8,523 bases of DNA from assembly GCA_023383735.1 (NCBI GenBank), contig JAHDYN010000059.1:1-8523 (forward strand). The letters run 5' to 3'. The DNA is from Gammaproteobacteria bacterium. Its GTDB lineage: Bacteria > Pseudomonadota > Gammaproteobacteria > Steroidobacterales > GCA-2729495. The translations under genes and the position numbers were made by a program. Shown here piece by piece: positions 1-5,732 of the stretch. The number at the start of each line of letters is the position of its first letter. The first letter of the stretch is position 1. The notes under the pieces are model-generated. The model was not told the origin of the DNA, did no database searches, and was given only the letters and a program-made list of their open reading frames with translations.

Positions 1-391
1 CGGCCGGCCAGGCCAGGGCGGCCTGCAGCCGCTCGCGGTCCTGCACCGACAGCGCCTGCAGGACCTTGTGGGTCAGGTTTTCCGGCAGATCGGCAACGAA
101 GTCGGCGAGATCGTCGATGTCGAGACCTTCGGTGGCGGCCACGACTTCATGGCTGGCCATCGCCTCGACCAGGCTGGCACGGACTTCTTCGTTCAGCTCG
201 ACGAGGACTTCGCCCTCGCTGTCGGCCGGAACGGCAGCCCAGATCGCCTGCCGTTCCTCGGCCGGCAACGACTCGATGACCCTGGCAATCTCGGCCGGAT
301 ACAGCTCGGTGACCAGCGCGCTGACCAGTCGTTCGTCACTGCGATCAATGGCATCGCGGAGCTGGTCGATGTCGACTGGAGTCGGTTCCAT
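1..391 (-). CDS. mgtE: Magnesium transporter MgtE, N-terminal part (cut by left edge)
   Basis: The first 130 residues of an MgtE-family Mg2+ channel are present; the gene continues past the left edge. MgtE is an inner-membrane homodimer with a cytoplasmic N domain, a CBS pair and a five-helix membrane pore, and the cytoplasmic part senses Mg2+. Only the N domain is visible here: a helical, acidic stretch starting MEPTPVDIDQL, with YPAEIARVIESLPAEER at residues 31-47 and LDIDDLADFVADLPE at 90-104, followed by VQDRERLQAAL. These match the repeated short helices and the DD.AD...DLP pattern of the family. The CBS domains and pore are outside the window. The ATG at 391 is used because it opens the conserved N domain, although there is no clear Shine-Dalgarno sequence before it. 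The gene starts 35 nt after rapZ ends, so it is probably co-transcribed. No room exists for an M-box riboswitch. Family call is confident; Mg2+ specificity is inferred from the family. Confidence 0.9.
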   Translation of the reverse strand, partial: MEPTPVDIDQLRDAIDRSDERLVSALVTELYPAEIARVIESLPAEERQAIWAAVPADSEGEVLVELNEEVRASLVEAMASHEVVAATEGLDIDDLADFVADLPENLTHKVLQALSVQDRERLQAALAWPA

Positions 392-426
392 GGGAGGCTA
401 TGCCGCTGTTGTCTTGCGATCCGGAC

Positions 427-1326
427 TCAGGTGCCGCCGAACTGGGGCACGGTGATCCGGCCTTCCGTCTCGGGCAGTTCATTGTGCCGGGTCATGACCT
501 GTTTGTGGCGTTTCGACAGTTCGGCTGCGAGCTTTTCCGCCATGTACACCGAGCGGTGCTGGCCACCGGTGCAGCCGATGGCGATCGTCAGGTAGTTGCG
601 GTTGCAGTCGATGTACTGCGGAATGCGCCGCTCCAGAAAGCCGAGTACGTCCTCGTACATCTGCTGCACGCTGTCGCTGGCCTGCAGGAACTCGGCGACT
701 TTCTGGTCCTTGCCGGTCAGGGTGCGCAGTGCGATGTCCCAGTAGGGATTGGGCAGACAGCGTACATCGAAGACGAAATCGGCATCCGCGGGGATGCCGT
801 TCTTGAAGCCGAAGGACTCGATGAGTATCGACAACCCGGGAAGGTCGTGCCGCCCGATGCGTTGCCTGACGATGTCCCGCAGCTGATGGACGCTGGTGCG
901 TGTGGTGTCGATGATCAGGTCAGCGGCACCGATGATCGGATCCATCAACTGCCGTTCGCGGTCGATGGCCTCCCGCAGGCTGAGGCCCGCTGCGCTGAGC
1001 GGATGTTTGCGCCGCGTTTCGCCGAATCGCTTGAGCAGGACATCGTCGTCGGCATGCAGAAAGACGACTTCGCAGCGGATGCCCCGCGCACGCAGATCCG
1101 CGGTCAAGGCAGGCAGGTGGGCCAGGTCCATGGCGCGGTTGCGGGCATCGATGCCGATCGCAAGCCGGCTGTACATCGGATCCTGGGTGGCCAGGATCTG
1201 CTCGAGCATCGACGCCAGCAGGGCTGCCGGGACGTTGTCGATGCAGTAAAAGCCGAGGTCTTCGAAATAATGGAGCGCGACCGTCTTGCCGGAGCCGGAC
1301 AGGCCGCTGACGATGATCAGGCGCAC
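427..1326 (-). CDS. rapZ: RapZ, P-loop nucleotide-binding regulator
   Basis: A 299-residue RapZ (YvcJ/YhbJ) family protein, close to the E. coli length of 284. In E. coli RapZ is a cytosolic regulator that senses glucosamine-6-phosphate and brings the sRNA GlmZ to RNase E; in other bacteria its target is largely unknown. Visible are the Walker A GLSGSGKT (residues 8-15), the conserved GFYCIDNVP (25-33), TRRKHPLS (104-111), SFGFKNGIP (171-179), FDVRCLPNPYWD (186-197) and the C-terminal core GCTGGQHRSVYMAE (251-264). The start is GTG at 1326: an in-frame TGA lies three codons upstream and the protein begins MRLIIVSG as usual. A Shine-Dalgarno sequence is weak; AGGG sits 13 nt away. It lies 38 nt after hpf and 35 nt before mgtE, with no ptsN or npr beside it. 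The last 15 residues (PETEGRITVPQFGGT) are not basic as in E. coli, so sRNA binding by that tail is doubtful. Confidence 0.97.
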   Translation of the reverse strand: MRLIIVSGLSGSGKTVALHYFEDLGFYCIDNVPAALLASMLEQILATQDPMYSRLAIGIDARNRAMDLAHLPALTADLRARGIRCEVVFLHADDDVLLKRFGETRRKHPLSAAGLSLREAIDRERQLMDPIIGAADLIIDTTRTSVHQLRDIVRQRIGRHDLPGLSILIESFGFKNGIPADADFVFDVRCLPNPYWDIALRTLTGKDQKVAEFLQASDSVQQMYEDVLGFLERRIPQYIDCNRNYLTIAIGCTGGQHRSVYMAEKLAAELSKRHKQVMTRHNELPETEGRITVPQFGGT

Positions 1327-1358
1327 CGGTGTTCAGCTGCCCTGGTCACGCGCCTGCA

Positions 1359-1379
1359 GGTACTTCACGGTACTTCACG
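1359..1379. repeat. 10-bp tandem duplication at the hpf 3' end
   Basis: The decamer GTACTTCACG occurs twice in direct succession at 1360-1369 and 1370-1379, with one further matching base on the left. It covers the last four sense codons and the stop of hpf. On the minus strand, removing one copy would shift the reading frame so that hpf ends in REVPAGA followed by TGA instead of REVP. The duplication is seen directly; whether it is recent or has any effect is not known. Confidence 0.85.
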
Positions 1380-1685
1380 CCTGATCGTTTCAGTTGTGTG
1401 ATGGTCGGTGAGTTTGCCCTTGTGTCTGCGAACCTGCCGGTCGAGCTTGTCGAGCATCATGTCGATGGACTTGTACATGTCTTCTTCGGTGGCATCGGCG
1501 AACAGCGTGGCCCCCTTGAGATTGACAGTGGCCTCGGCACGGTGCCTCAGCTTCTCGACGGTGAGGATGCAGTGGATATCCAGGAGGTGTTCGAAATGAC
1601 GTTCGAGGCGGGCCAGCTTGGTGGTGACATAGTTGCGCAGGGCGGGGGTGATCTCGACATGGTGGCCGGTCAGGTTGATCTGCAT
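1365..1685 (-). CDS. hpf: Ribosome hibernation promoting factor (short HPF)
   Basis: A 106-residue HPF/YfiA-family protein. HPF binds the 30S decoding centre in stationary phase and, together with RMF in gammaproteobacteria, gives 100S ribosome dimers. The N-terminus MQINLTGHHVEITPALRNYV, the VEKLRHRAEATVNLKG strand pair and DMYKSIDMMLDKLDRQVRRHKGK match the family through the whole beta-alpha-beta-beta-beta-alpha fold. It lacks the extra C-terminal dimerisation domain of long HPF. ATG at 1685 is supported by GGAGG eight bases upstream, the best ribosome site in this operon. It follows rpoN after 36 nt, as in most gammaproteobacteria, and precedes rapZ by 38 nt. The protein has about 11 residues more than E. 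coli HPF (95), and its exact end is set by a 10-bp tandem duplication that places TGA after REVP. Function is well supported by family and context. Confidence 0.96.
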   Translation of the reverse strand: MQINLTGHHVEITPALRNYVTTKLARLERHFEHLLDIHCILTVEKLRHRAEATVNLKGATLFADATEEDMYKSIDMMLDKLDRQVRRHKGKLTDHHTTETIRREVP

Positions 1686-1693
1686 GGTTGCTG

Positions 1694-1698
1694 CCTCC
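1694..1698 (-). promoter_or_regulatory. Ribosome binding site of hpf
   Basis: On the minus strand GGAGG lies eight bases before the ATG of hpf at 1685. It is the only near-perfect Shine-Dalgarno sequence among the minus-strand genes, in line with the high expression expected for a hibernation factor (inference). Confidence 0.8.
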
Positions 1699-1721
1699 GT
1701 TTGTTGCTGTTCGTCGGGCTT

Positions 1722-3209
1722 CTAACCCTGATTGCCGGCGGTCAGTCGCCGCCGGCGCTTGCGTTCGCTTGATGGCTCAATCTGCATCGCCTCGCGGTAT
1801 TTTGCCACTGTTCGGCGCGCCACTTTGATGTTCTCGTCCGCCAGCAGTGCTGCCAGCTGACTGTCGGAGAGGGGGCTGGCCGGATCCTCCTGGCTGATCA
1901 GACGACGGATCCGCGCGCGAATTGCCGTGGACGACTGCTCGCTGCCGTCGTCTCCCGTGACCTGGCTGGAAAAAAAGTGCCGGAATTCAAAGACCCCGCG
2001 GGGGGTATACATGTACTTGTTGGCGGTTACCCGCGAAATCGTCGACTCGTGCATGCCGACCAGCTCGGCGACATCCTTGAGGACCATCGGGCGCATTGCC
2101 TCGTCGCCGCGATCGAGGAACTCCGACTGGCGCTCGACGATGCAGGTGGCGACTTTCAGCAGCGTGTCGTCGCGGATCTCCAGGCTGCGCACCAGCCAGC
2201 GCGCCTCCTGCAGCTGGTTGCGGAGAACCGTATGCGCACTGTCGCCGCGCACCAGCCTGGCGTATTCCTGGTTGACCTTGAGGCGCGGCGTCACCGAGCG
2301 GTTGAGGTCGACCAGCCAGCGGCCCTGGCGTTTGCGTACATAAACATCAGGCACGATGTAGTCGGCGGGGGCCGGGTGTATGGCGAGGCCCGGCTTCGGG
2401 TTGCAATGGCGTATCAGCGCCAGGGCGGCATCCAGCTCCTCGGCGGATACGCTGAACCGGCGGCGCAGCATCGCGTATTGCTGCTCGGCAACCAGGTCCA
2501 GGCCGTCAGCCGCGATGGCCAGCGCGAGTTCGCGGCCCGGCACGTCGGTTGCGAGCTGCTGCAGCTGGAGGCACAGGCATTCGCCCAGGTCCCTGGCACC
2601 GACGCCGGCCGGATCCAGCGCCTGGATCTTCCGCAGGGTCTGTTCAACCTCGGCCAGCGTGTAGTCCTCGGCCGGATCGAGCATGTCGAGAATGGCGCGG
2701 AGCGGTTCGCCCAGATAGCCGGCATCGTCGATGGCATCGATGAGGGCTTCACCGATGCTGAACTCGCGGGCGCTGAAGTGCTCGGTTTCCAGCTGCCACA
2801 TCAGGTGGGCGTGCAGTGTTTCGCTGCTCCGGTCGCTTGGTTCCGGACGGCCGTCCTCGTCGTCGAAGCCGGTGCCCCCGCCGGAGGTTTCATTCCAGAG
2901 CAGCGAATCCATGTCCTCGGCGCCGGGCTCCGGCGCAGCCTCGGCCGGTTCATCCCGTGCGTCCCAGGGTTCGTTGTCCGCGTCACCGCTGTCGTCGCCG
3001 CTGTTGACCGCGGTGTCCGGCATCGGGTCCGGCATATCCGCCGTGTCGGCTTCCGGCTCTTCTGCCTCGAGCATCATGTTGTCGGCCAGCAACTGCTCCA
3101 GCTGGGTATTGAGCTCCGTGACCGGCATGAGCAGCAGGCGTATGGCCTGCTGCAGCTGCGGCGTCATGGTCAGCTGCTGGCTGATTCTAAGTTGCAGTGC
3201 CGGCTTCAT
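1722..3209 (-). CDS. rpoN: RNA polymerase sigma-54 factor RpoN
   Basis: A 495-residue sigma-54. It directs RNA polymerase to -24/-12 promoters and needs an AAA+ activator to open DNA. All regions are present: region I, glutamine- and leucine-rich (MKPALQLRISQQLTMTPQ, 1-18, then LQQAIRLL); an acidic region II (about 48-130, 29 Asp/Glu against 3 Arg); the core-binding domain (about 130-320, with LDPAGVGARDLGECL at 198-212 and CNPKPGLAI at 269-277); the helix-turn-helix VAELVGMHESTISRVTANKY (380-399); and the RpoN box ARRTVAKYRE (464-473) that reads the -24 element. The ATG at 3209 is chosen because it matches the family N-terminus and has AGGG six bases upstream. The ATG at 3215 would add only Met-Thr, and an upstream extension in this frame is not conserved. 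It lies 37 nt after lptB. The protein appears intact and functional. Confidence 0.97.
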   Translation of the reverse strand: MKPALQLRISQQLTMTPQLQQAIRLLLMPVTELNTQLEQLLADNMMLEAEEPEADTADMPDPMPDTAVNSGDDSGDADNEPWDARDEPAEAAPEPGAEDMDSLLWNETSGGGTGFDDEDGRPEPSDRSSETLHAHLMWQLETEHFSAREFSIGEALIDAIDDAGYLGEPLRAILDMLDPAEDYTLAEVEQTLRKIQALDPAGVGARDLGECLCLQLQQLATDVPGRELALAIAADGLDLVAEQQYAMLRRRFSVSAEELDAALALIRHCNPKPGLAIHPAPADYIVPDVYVRKRQGRWLVDLNRSVTPRLKVNQEYARLVRGDSAHTVLRNQLQEARWLVRSLEIRDDTLLKVATCIVERQSEFLDRGDEAMRPMVLKDVAELVGMHESTISRVTANKYMYTPRGVFEFRHFFSSQVTGDDGSEQSSTAIRARIRRLISQEDPASPLSDSQLAALLADENIKVARRTVAKYREAMQIEPSSERKRRRRLTAGNQG

Positions 3210-3215
3210 CGTCAT

Positions 3216-3219
3216 CCCT
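3216..3219 (-). promoter_or_regulatory. Ribosome binding site deciding the rpoN start
   Basis: AGGG on the minus strand is six bases before the ATG at 3209 but directly abuts the alternative ATG at 3215. The spacing therefore favours 3209, giving the family-typical N-terminus MKPALQLR. Confidence 0.55.
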
Positions 3220-3246
3220 GAGCCCGACCGCTGGCTGCGGCCGCGT

Positions 3247-3972
3247 CTATAGTCTAAAGCCCTCACCCAGATAGACCTGCCGAACCTGCTGGTTGGCCAG
3301 GAGTTCTGCCGGTGAGCCTTCGGCGATCATCGCGCCTTCGTTGAGAATATAGGCTCTGCTGCATATTCCCAGTGTTTCGCGCACATTATGGTCGGTGATC
3401 AGGATGCCGATGCCGCGCGAGGCAAGGTGTCGGACGATTTGCTGGATATCGAGCACTGAAATCGGGTCCACGCCGGCGAACGGTTCATCCAGCAATACGA
3501 AGCGTGGTTCGGCGGCCAATGCCCGGGCGATTTCGACGCGCCGGCGTTCACCGCCGGACAGGCTCATGCCCATCCCGGTGCGCACGTGCGAGATGTGCAG
3601 CTCGTCCAGCAGCTCCTCGAGTCGCTGCTCCTGTCCGGCGCGGTCGAGTTCGGGTCTTGTCTGCAGGATCGCCAGTATGTTGTCCTCCGCGCTCAGCTTG
3701 CGGAATATCGAGGCTTCCTGCGGCAGATACCCGAGACCGAGACGGGCGCGGTGGTGCATCGGCAGGTCGGTGAGGTCGCGGTCATCGAGCACAATCCGTC
3801 CCTGGTCGCAGCGGATCAGCCCGACCAGCATGTAGAAGGCGGTGGTCTTGCCGGCACCGTTGGGCCCCAGCAGCCCCACGATCTCGCCGCTTTCCAGCCC
3901 GAAGGAAATACCCTTGACGACTTCCCGGCTCTTGAATCGCTTGTGCAGCCCTTCGGCGCGCAGAATGCTCAC
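3247..3972 (-). CDS. lptB: LptB, ATPase of the LPS export complex
   Basis: A 241-residue ABC ATPase, the usual LptB length. A LptB dimer on the cytoplasmic side of LptFG drives LPS extraction from the inner membrane. Visible are Walker A GPNGAGKTT (36-44), the Q-loop in GYLPQEASIFRKL (Q85), the signature LSGGERRR (138-145), Walker B FVLLDEP (158-164, catalytic E163), the D-loop FAGVDP and the switch histidine H195 in LITDHNVRETL. GYLPQEASIFR and DEPFAGVDPISV are typical of LptB rather than of amino-acid or general ABC ATPases, and the end YLGEGFRL is also family-like. The start is GTG at 3972, six bases after lptA stops, giving MSILRAEGLHKRF; the Shine-Dalgarno sequence is weak, suggesting translational coupling with lptA. 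lptF and lptG are not in the window, which is normal as they usually lie elsewhere. Confidence 0.97.
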   Translation of the reverse strand: MSILRAEGLHKRFKSREVVKGISFGLESGEIVGLLGPNGAGKTTAFYMLVGLIRCDQGRIVLDDRDLTDLPMHHRARLGLGYLPQEASIFRKLSAEDNILAILQTRPELDRAGQEQRLEELLDELHISHVRTGMGMSLSGGERRRVEIARALAAEPRFVLLDEPFAGVDPISVLDIQQIVRHLASRGIGILITDHNVRETLGICSRAYILNEGAMIAEGSPAELLANQQVRQVYLGEGFRL

Positions 3973-3978
3973 GCTGCT

Positions 3979-4656
3979 CTAGTCCGTCTTCTGTGCTGGC
4001 GGGTTGGGGGCGGGCGCCGTGCCCTGGTCCTGCGGATCCGGGGCCGGCTTGTCGCGCGGTGTGAACTTCATGCGCACCTGTCCGGAGCCGTTGTTGCTGG
4101 CAGTCACGACTTCCCGCCCGAGGTCGTAGGCGATGTTCGAACCGGTGATTTCGTTGCTGCCGTCGCTGAGCAGCGCGTTGCTGGTCATCTGGATGGTGCG
4201 TGCCGCGAGATCGTACTCAAGCAGGTCGCCGCGGCCCTCGGTTGCGCCGCCGCCCGGGCGGGGCTGCATGAAACGCGCCGGCTTGCCGCTCAGGGTGGTC
4301 CGGAGCAGCGTGTTGTTGCTGAAAGTCATCTCCGCCCTGTCGCACCAGGCCTTCAGGCCGGCATTCTCGATCTGCACGTTGCCGGTGAATACCCACGTAC
4401 TGTTTTCGAAGTCTGCGGGATCGGCAGTCGCCTCGTCCGCACTGATCGTCAGACGGCCCTGGGTGATGTGCAGGTTCCTGAACACCAGGCGGTTGTTGCG
4501 CCGGTCGAGTTCGGACCAGGCGGCGTCCAGCTCGATGGGCAGTGCGCGGTCGGCCTGAGCGGACTCGGGGAGTTGCAGGCTGTCGGCAGCAAAGCCTGCG
4601 GCGGAGACGCAGCCCAGGCAGAGCAGCGCGAGCAGACTACGGCAGGAAGTTGCCAC
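3979..4656 (-). CDS. lptA: LptA, periplasmic LPS bridge protein
   Basis: A 225-residue LptA (OstA-like). LptA subunits form the beta-jellyroll bridge that carries LPS from LptC to LptD across the periplasm. The N-terminus MATSCRSLLALLCLGCVSAAGFA (first codon GTG) is a signal peptide, probably cut before ADSLQL. The mature part has family strands: PIELDAAWSELDRRNNRLVF, GRLTISADEATADP, VFTGNVQIENAGLKAWCDRAEM, LSGKPARFMQ and GRGDLLEYDLAARTIQM. The last 24 residues are rich in Pro, Gln and Asp (DKPAPDPQDQGTAPAPN...), a flexible tail like that of other LptA proteins. Start choice is uncertain. GTG at 4656 puts the hydrophobic signal near the N-terminus, has GAGG close upstream and overlaps lptC by 20 nt. 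GTG at 4701 would add 15 polar residues and overlap by 65 nt. A lipobox was considered, but CLGC does not fit the consensus. Confidence 0.9.
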   Translation of the reverse strand: MATSCRSLLALLCLGCVSAAGFAADSLQLPESAQADRALPIELDAAWSELDRRNNRLVFRNLHITQGRLTISADEATADPADFENSTWVFTGNVQIENAGLKAWCDRAEMTFSNNTLLRTTLSGKPARFMQPRPGGGATEGRGDLLEYDLAARTIQMTSNALLSDGSNEITGSNIAYDLGREVVTASNNGSGQVRMKFTPRDKPAPDPQDQGTAPAPNPPAQKTD

Positions 4657-5209
4657 GGACCTCGGAATCGAGTTGCAGGCGGTCCTGTTTGAGGTCGACA
4701 CGCATCCCCCTGGCGTGAAGCGTATCCCGCGAACGCTCTATGGCCACACGCCGGTTGGTGGTGGCGATATAGGTATCGGGATCGAGCTCGAGGTAGTCCG
4801 TCCGGATCGTCAGTGGCGCCTGGCGGTTACTTGCCACCGCAGTCGCCGTGGACGTGACCACCACGTCCCCCGAAAGCCGGATGATATTACTATCCCGCGG
4901 GATCTGCCCGCGGGTCGCCTGCATGTCCCATGGAATTCGGGCAGCCGGCGCATAGCTCACCGACACGTCCTGCATCGAGATCACGCCGTCATCGAGATTC
5001 TGCCTGGCGGTACGGGTGGTGACGCTGTAGAGAAACCGGCCGTCCGGGCCGGTTCCTGTCAGCCGGGCATCCCTGACGTAGTAACCCTGTTCGCTGCGGA
5101 TGCTCGTCACCGGCGGCGGTTGCCGGTCCGGCGAGAGCATGAAGATCACGCTGCTGGCGACCGCCGCGAGCAGCAGGATGATCAGCCAGCTGCCACGCCC
5201 CGGGCGCAC
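4637..5209 (-). CDS. lptC: LptC, inner-membrane LPS export protein
   Basis: A 190-residue LptC, the usual length (E. coli 191). It is anchored by one N-terminal helix (about residues 8-25, WLIILLLAAVASSVIFML) with a periplasmic beta-jellyroll that receives LPS from LptB2FG and passes it to LptA. The periplasmic part shows the family pattern: GYYVRDARLTGTGPDGRFLYSV, the region DGVISMQDVSVSY, then W-DMQATRGQIPRDSNIIRLSGDVVV, LTIRTDYLELDPDTY and ARGMRVDLKQDRLQL near the C-terminus. GTG at 5209 is the only start that keeps the membrane helix, and GAGAG lies directly before it. It begins three bases after kdsC stops and overlaps the start of lptA, so translation is likely coupled. LptC is poorly conserved in sequence, but position between kdsC and lptA makes the call firm. 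Confidence 0.93.
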   Translation of the reverse strand: MRPGRGSWLIILLLAAVASSVIFMLSPDRQPPPVTSIRSEQGYYVRDARLTGTGPDGRFLYSVTTRTARQNLDDGVISMQDVSVSYAPAARIPWDMQATRGQIPRDSNIIRLSGDVVVTSTATAVASNRQAPLTIRTDYLELDPDTYIATTNRRVAIERSRDTLHARGMRVDLKQDRLQLDSEVRGNFLP

Positions 5210-5212
5210 CTC

Positions 5213-5716
5213 TCAGCCCGCCTGCCGTGCCGCGAGCAGCAACTCGCAGACTTCACGCACCGCGCCCCGCCCGCCGCACTGGCGGGTGGTCCACATCGCG
5301 CGGGCCAGCACCTCCGGGTGCGCATCAGCGACGGTGATGCCGAGTCCGCACATCTGCATGATGTCCAGATCCGTGGTGTCGTCGCCGACGCAGGCGACCT
5401 GTGCCGCCGTGATGCCGAGTTTGCCGAGCAGCGCATCGAGCACGGCTTTCTTGTCATTGCGGCCGAGAAACACGTGCGGTACGCGGAGCTCGGCAAGGCG
5501 TGCTGCTGCGGCGCCAGAGGAGCGGCCGGAAATGACCGCGACCCTGATGCCCGCCGCCTGCAGTTGCTGGATGCCGTAGCCGTCGCGCACATGAAAGCTC
5601 TTGATCTCCCGGCCTTCGGCGTCGTACCAGAGGCGTCCGTCGGTCAGCACGCCGTCGACATCCAGCACGAGTAGCCGGATCCGGGCGGCGATGGCCAGCA
5701 GTTCCTGGTGCTGCAT
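5213..5716 (-). CDS. kdsC: KdsC, Kdo-8-phosphate phosphatase
   Basis: A 167-residue HAD-superfamily C0 phosphatase without a cap domain. KdsC hydrolyses 3-deoxy-D-manno-octulosonate 8-phosphate to Kdo and phosphate in the cytosol, the last step before CMP-Kdo activation for LPS. Motif I is LDVDGVLTDG with nucleophile D19 and acid/base D21; motif II is ISGRSS (S63); the motif III lysine is in NDKKAVLD (K89/K90); motif IV is GDDTTDLDIM (D112, D113). FHVRDGYGIQQL and the C-terminal GGRGAVREVCELLL are also KdsC-like. Start: ATG at 5716 has AGGTGG eight bases upstream. An in-frame GTG at 5728 would add four residues but has a poor ribosome site. The gene starts 16 nt after kdsD ends and is three bases before lptC. 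KdsC as a separate protein, not fused to kdsD, is the usual arrangement. Confidence 0.95.
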   Translation of the reverse strand: MQHQELLAIAARIRLLVLDVDGVLTDGRLWYDAEGREIKSFHVRDGYGIQQLQAAGIRVAVISGRSSGAAAARLAELRVPHVFLGRNDKKAVLDALLGKLGITAAQVACVGDDTTDLDIMQMCGLGITVADAHPEVLARAMWTTRQCGGRGAVREVCELLLAARQAG

Positions 5717-5724
5717 CGTGCCGG

Positions 5725-5730
5725 CCACCT
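5725..5730 (-). promoter_or_regulatory. Ribosome binding site deciding the kdsC start
   Basis: AGGTGG on the minus strand lies eight bases before ATG 5716. It overlaps the competing GTG at 5728, which has only AGG at a three-base spacing. This favours the shorter 167-residue product. Confidence 0.55.
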
Positions 5731-5732
5731 GC

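Noticed and set aside
175..192. TGGCACG string resembling a sigma-54 -24 element
   Set aside because: The -12 part TTGC is missing at the right spacing, and the site lies inside mgtE in the wrong orientation for any gene start.
400..1401. Long plus-strand open frame opposite rapZ
   Set aside because: Mirror frame of a conserved gene with full family motifs on the other strand; no ribosome site and no domain seen.
1977..3221. Long plus-strand open frame opposite rpoN
   Set aside because: Complement of an intact sigma-54 gene; composition is typical of an antisense frame in GC-rich DNA.
3246..3251. TATAGA box on the minus strand just before rpoN
   Set aside because: No -35 match at 16-18 nt spacing; it overlaps the lptB stop and is probably chance.
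4600..4620. Possible lipobox (CLGC) in the LptA signal peptide
   Set aside because: The residue three before the cysteine is Cys rather than Leu/Val/Ile, and LptA is a soluble periplasmic protein in known cases.
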